A DNA stretch of 64,000 nt from Quillaja saponaria (taxonomy: Eukaryota > Streptophyta > Magnoliopsida > Fabales > Quillajaceae), in the NCBI GenBank assembly GCA_029379385.1, contig CM055615.1, positions 3,472,001 to 3,536,000 of the forward strand, read 5' to 3'. Made by a program: the position numbers and the translations under genes. This document shows positions 61,137 to 64,000 of this stretch, one piece after another (within the stretch, counting starts at the first letter, position 1; every line of letters begins with the position of its first letter). The notes beneath the pieces are model-generated. The model worked only from the letters and a program-made list of their open reading frames with translations. It made no database searches and had not been told where the DNA came from.

Positions 61137-61631
61137 ATGCCAAGACAACTCTGCTCATATTGTGGCTGTCATGAACGTTGTAGTGGTCGTAGAACATCAA
61201 CTAGAACAAGACCTGAGCCATTAACATTAAGACAACGTCTTCATCGTGTAGACAAGTATAGTAATCTGAATGATGTTACATGGTATAGATCGAAAAGAGA
61301 GTTTAAGTGAGTCCCTATCTATTCTACGAATAGTTAGAATATTTCCGATCATATAATGTTTAGACCAGTTACTAATGCTTCATAATAAAATTGGGTAATT
61401 TGGGTAAGGGAACCTGAGTACATTAGATGGTGAGAGATAAGGTGTGAGATGAAATCATATTGTAGATTACACAAGCTGTCAGTCCCAAAAGCGATCTCGG
61501 CAACTTTACCTCATTCAACACAAGGTGAAATAGCTCAAGTTATTGAAAGAATAAAGTACGAAATTAACCAGATGAATAGAAGACTGGATAAGTACCATGC
61601 CTGGTATGAAGTGGCTACTCACCAAGACTAG
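61137..61631 (+). CDS. Third MULE-encoded gene: small protein of unknown function, two exons
   Basis: Exon 1 is 61137-61306 and exon 2 is 61466-61631, separated by a 159-bp intron with GTGAGT and a TAG acceptor. Joined in phase they give 111 residues plus stop. The N-terminus is MPRQLCSYCGCHERCSGRRT, a Cys-rich cluster (C-x2-C-x-C-x3-C) followed by a basic stretch (TRTRPEPLTLRQRLHR). The middle has NDVTWYRSKREFK across the splice junction. The C-terminal half (EIAQVIERIKYEINQMNRRL) looks like an amphipathic helix. After the TAG, translation stays open in the same frame and becomes acidic (EIDAQYESDDDLSDYPDY), so the original protein may have been longer, ~155-160 residues. It is the only one of the three element genes without an internal stop before that point. 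I do not recognise the family. By position it could be an accessory gene, as mudrB is in MuDR, but no homology supports this. Confidence 0.6.
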
Positions 61632-61879
61632 TTAAGAACTCTAACCATGATGGAAGTTGAAATTGATGCCCAATATGAGAGCGATGATGACCTATCTGAC
61701 TATCCTGACTATGATGGTAATAACGATTTCATTCATAATTTTCTCCCTTCGTCTTTGCTAGCATGTTGTTAAACAATGACACACATATTTATTTCATTAT
61801 CACAAGTGTGTGGTAAGTTTTTTATAATAAATTATAGTATTCATCATATGTACTCGATTAATATAAGTGTGCTCCATTA

Positions 61880-62700
61880 AAATTTTAAATTATTTAATAT
61901 TTTTTCTTTTTATTGGACCATTTCAAATAAATTTAAAAATTATACAATTTAAATTTAAAAAATATCATAAATTTAAAAAATTTAAAATATCATACACACT
62001 AAAAAGAAATATCATAATTATAAATATAAAACTTATTATATGTTTTAAATTTAAAAAATATCATACGCTATAAATTTAAAAACTATCATAAACTTTAAAT
62101 ATAAAAAATATCATACACTAGAAATTTATAAATTATCATACATTTTAAAATTAAAAAATATCATACACTATAAATATATAAATTAACATACATTTTAAAA
62201 TTTTATAATTATTATACACTTTAAATTTAAAATTTATCATACTCATTAAAATTTAAATATATCATACAATAAAAATTTTTAAAATATCATATACTTTATA
62301 TTTTAAAAAAATCATGAAATTTTAAATTTTAAAATATCATAAACTATAATAAAAAAATTATGATACACTATAAATTTAAACATTATTACACATTTAAAAT
62401 TTTAAAAATATCGTACACTCAAAATTTAAAAATTGTCATAAACTTTAAATTTATAAAATATCATACACTAAAAATTTATAAATTATCATATATTTTAAAA
62501 TTTATAAAATATCATACACTAAAAATTTATAAATTATCATATATTTTAAAATTAAAAAATATCTTACACTATAAATATATAATTTATCATACATTTTAGA
62601 ATTTAATAATTATTGTACACTTTAAATTTAAATATATCATACACTTTGAATTAAAATAATTCATACACTATAATTAAAAAATTCTCATACAAAAATTTAA
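61880..62700. repeat. AT-rich array of ATCATACACT-type motif in MULE
   Basis: About 820 bp in which TATCATACACTA/TATCATAAACTT units recur every 25-40 bp among A/T tracts, just inside the right terminal repeat. It is the same kind of array as at 18280-18930. Confidence 0.82.
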
Positions 62701-62760
62701 AAAGTTTGCAATTGACCAAATAGAAAAATTAATAATTAAAAGGGAAAGAGGACAACCGCT

Positions 62761-62881
62761 AAAACTGGTATTTGAAAATTCAATTTTAGGCTTGTCGTTT
62801 TCTGGGTTAGTGAGCTGTGAGGTGGGGCTCGTAGTGGGGACAAGCAGTAGGCCTGAAACCGGATTTTAGAAAACTAGTTTA
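62761..62881. repeat. Palindromes in right MULE terminal repeat
   Basis: Two decayed palindromes: 62761-62788 (AAAACTGGTATTTGAAAATT and following) and 62855-62881 (GAAACCGGATTTTAGAAAAC and following). They are the inverted-repeat counterparts of the 54708-54734 palindrome. Confidence 0.7.
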
Positions 62882-63079
62882 AGTGCATGCTCTTGCAACT
62901 AACCTTTTTTGCAGATGTAGGCTCGTAGACGTGTGTTGATGGGCCCAAAGACTGTTGATGTGGATCGAGAAAACAGATTTTAAAAATTTGGTATCAACTC
63001 TTATCCGATTTTAACTATTAAACTACAAATCCTATCATATAGTCCAAAAAAATTAGAATTTGGACCTGTGTCCGAAATT

Positions 63080-63113
63080 CCATCTTCGTTACCTGTTGTC
63101 TGATGTCTTGCGC
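63080..63113 (-). pseudogene. VAMP71-type SNARE, upstream exon piece
   Basis: After a CAG acceptor on the minus strand the exon reads AQDIRQQVTKM and stops at the MULE end. In VAMP71 proteins a segment like AQDF...GTQM directly precedes the RRKMW...MKIKL stretch found at 54383-54520. The two pieces therefore fit together across the element. The earlier exons are not recognised in the last 0.9 kb of the window. Confidence 0.55.
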
Positions 63114-63705
63114 CTGCAATGCCAGAAAACCAGTGCAAGCTAAAACATAAATCTCGCCCAATCAATAAAGATAACATAGTACAAACTAGCCTAAGATGGA
63201 AGCCAGCTATAGATGAAAGGGACCAATCAACACAAGAGACTTGTACGTTTTATTATCTTTTGGTTTTTTCACAACCAATAACTTTAAACACGTTTTCTGA
63301 TCTTTATTGCTTCTGTGGAAGTAATATCAAATTCCATAAATCACATTAATAATGTACACAACAATTTCTTTAGCAGTTCATGAAGAACTGTGTGAATATT
63401 ATTTAAAAATTAACATGTGCTTTATCTTTGATTAACGTGTTTAAAAATTAAATCACTTGGATTTTCAACTGCACAGCACCATGGAAACAATTGTATGTAA
63501 ATGGTCAGAGACACTTGAACCAAGTTAAAATCAATGACCAAATTTGATGAAGAACTGTGAATCTGACTTGCAAGAAATTGGTGTGGGAAAATTAGTACCC
63601 TTATTCCCCAATTAAGGCTAGATTTTGTCACAATGAAATCTGGTTACATATAGTTCAGTACAATATCTTTATCTTCAATAAATATAAGGGCATTTTTAAA
63701 AAAAA

Positions 63706-64000
63706 CTAAAAATCAATTACATAATCTGGATTAGTCAAATTTTTTGACGCCTCTGTTAGTTCTGCTATTTTCTCTCTCAGATCTTTAGCTAGAGAGATCA
63801 CTTCCCCTTTCAATTCCTCAAAGCGTTTTATTTTAGGCTCATCAATAGAACAAGTCGTAACCTTTTGGTAAGAAGGTTCCAGCCAAGTAAGGTCAAAGCC
63901 AAAAGCTCTTAATTCCAACCACAACCTGGAAAATTCTCTCTTCCTTTCAGAGGTTATATCTCTAATCCTAACTGTCCGTAGAAATTCTAGAACTCTCCCC
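63706..64000 (-). CDS. C-terminal part of an unidentified coiled-coil protein (partial)
   Basis: The minus-strand frame is open from the window edge to a stop at 63706: RVLEFLRTVRIRDITSERKR, EFSRLWLELRAFGFDLTWLE, then a coiled-coil-like stretch (FEELKGEVISLAKDLREKIA) and an end TNPDYVIDF. The GFDLTWLE phrase recalls C-terminal regions of several plant helical families (for example DUF724 or MATH-associated domains), but I cannot choose between them. The gene start lies beyond 64000. This is the only apparently intact coding sequence right of the MULE. Confidence 0.6.
   Translation of the reverse strand, partial: GRVLEFLRTVRIRDITSERKREFSRLWLELRAFGFDLTWLEPSYQKVTTCSIDEPKIKRFEELKGEVISLAKDLREKIAELTEASKNLTNPDYVIDF

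Larger units (their letters stand above)
54521..63079. mobile_element. Large Mutator-like element (MULE) with transposase, PMD gene and third gene
   Basis: Terminal inverted repeats of about 255-270 bp (54521-54775 and 62810-63079) align along their length. Examples are GGATTTG/AGATTTG, TTAAAATGGGATAAG/TTAAAATCGGATAAG, CTCCACATCAATAG/ATCCACATCAAC and CCCCACCTCACA. The outermost ~15 bp of the left end are missing or diverged, and no clean target duplication is left. Inside, in order and all on the plus strand, are a MuDR-type transposase region, a PMD gene, a third small gene and an AT-rich array. The transposase and PMD frames are interrupted, so the copy is probably inactive. Confidence 0.85.

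Overview
The window is nuclear DNA from a flowering plant, most likely a eudicot. It has AT-rich noncoding DNA, genes with short exons and GT-AG introns, plant-specific families (DUF1644, an Alba protein with an RGG tail, NLR-type leucine-rich repeats, plant mobile domain) and a dense load of plant transposons. There is no sign of operons, bacterial ribosome sites or CRISPR.

Layout. 0.6-3.4 kb: the 3' half of a PWP1 (WD40) gene with a nonsense codon and frame breaks, next to a small hAT-type element. 4.06-8.36 kb (minus): an intact four-exon gene for a TXNL4B-like U5 snRNP thioredoxin-fold protein. 9.4-14.9 kb (plus): a DUF1644 zinc-binding protein transcribed divergently from it. 15.5-17.9 kb: a Mutator-like element with an LTR retroelement nested inside. 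18.0-19.2 kb: a non-autonomous Mutator-like element (MULE). 20.2-23.1 kb: a 5'-truncated LINE. 25.4-26.4 kb: a small three-exon gene of unknown function. 27-30.5 kb: AT-rich tandem repeats. 30.9-35.1 kb: an Alba-domain RNA/DNA-binding protein gene with two frame problems and an intronic hAT-type element. 36-43.8 kb: degraded retroelement and transposon-protein remnants and an orphan GC-rich first exon. 44-46.7 kb (minus): leucine-rich-repeat remnants of NLR resistance genes. 47-54.2 kb: AT-rich DNA and LTR-like debris. 54.5-63.1 kb: a large MULE. 63.7-64 kb (minus): the C-terminal part of an unidentified gene that runs off the window.

The most interesting part is the 54.5-63.1 kb element. Between long inverted repeats it carries a MuDR-type transposase, a plant mobile domain (PMD) gene and a third small spliced gene of about 111 codons that I do not recognise. 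The transposase and PMD regions end in the same ~65-bp motif. The element also holds recurrent palindromes and an AT-rich array of a short motif. The 18.0-19.2 kb element shares the ends, palindromes and array but has no genes, so it looks like a short relative of the same family. The large element sits exactly between two pieces of a VAMP71-type SNARE gene.

Many breaks are single-base indels or G-to-A/C-to-T changes. From the sequence alone I cannot separate true pseudogenes from assembly errors, so read-level checks matter for PWP1, the Alba gene and the LRR exons.
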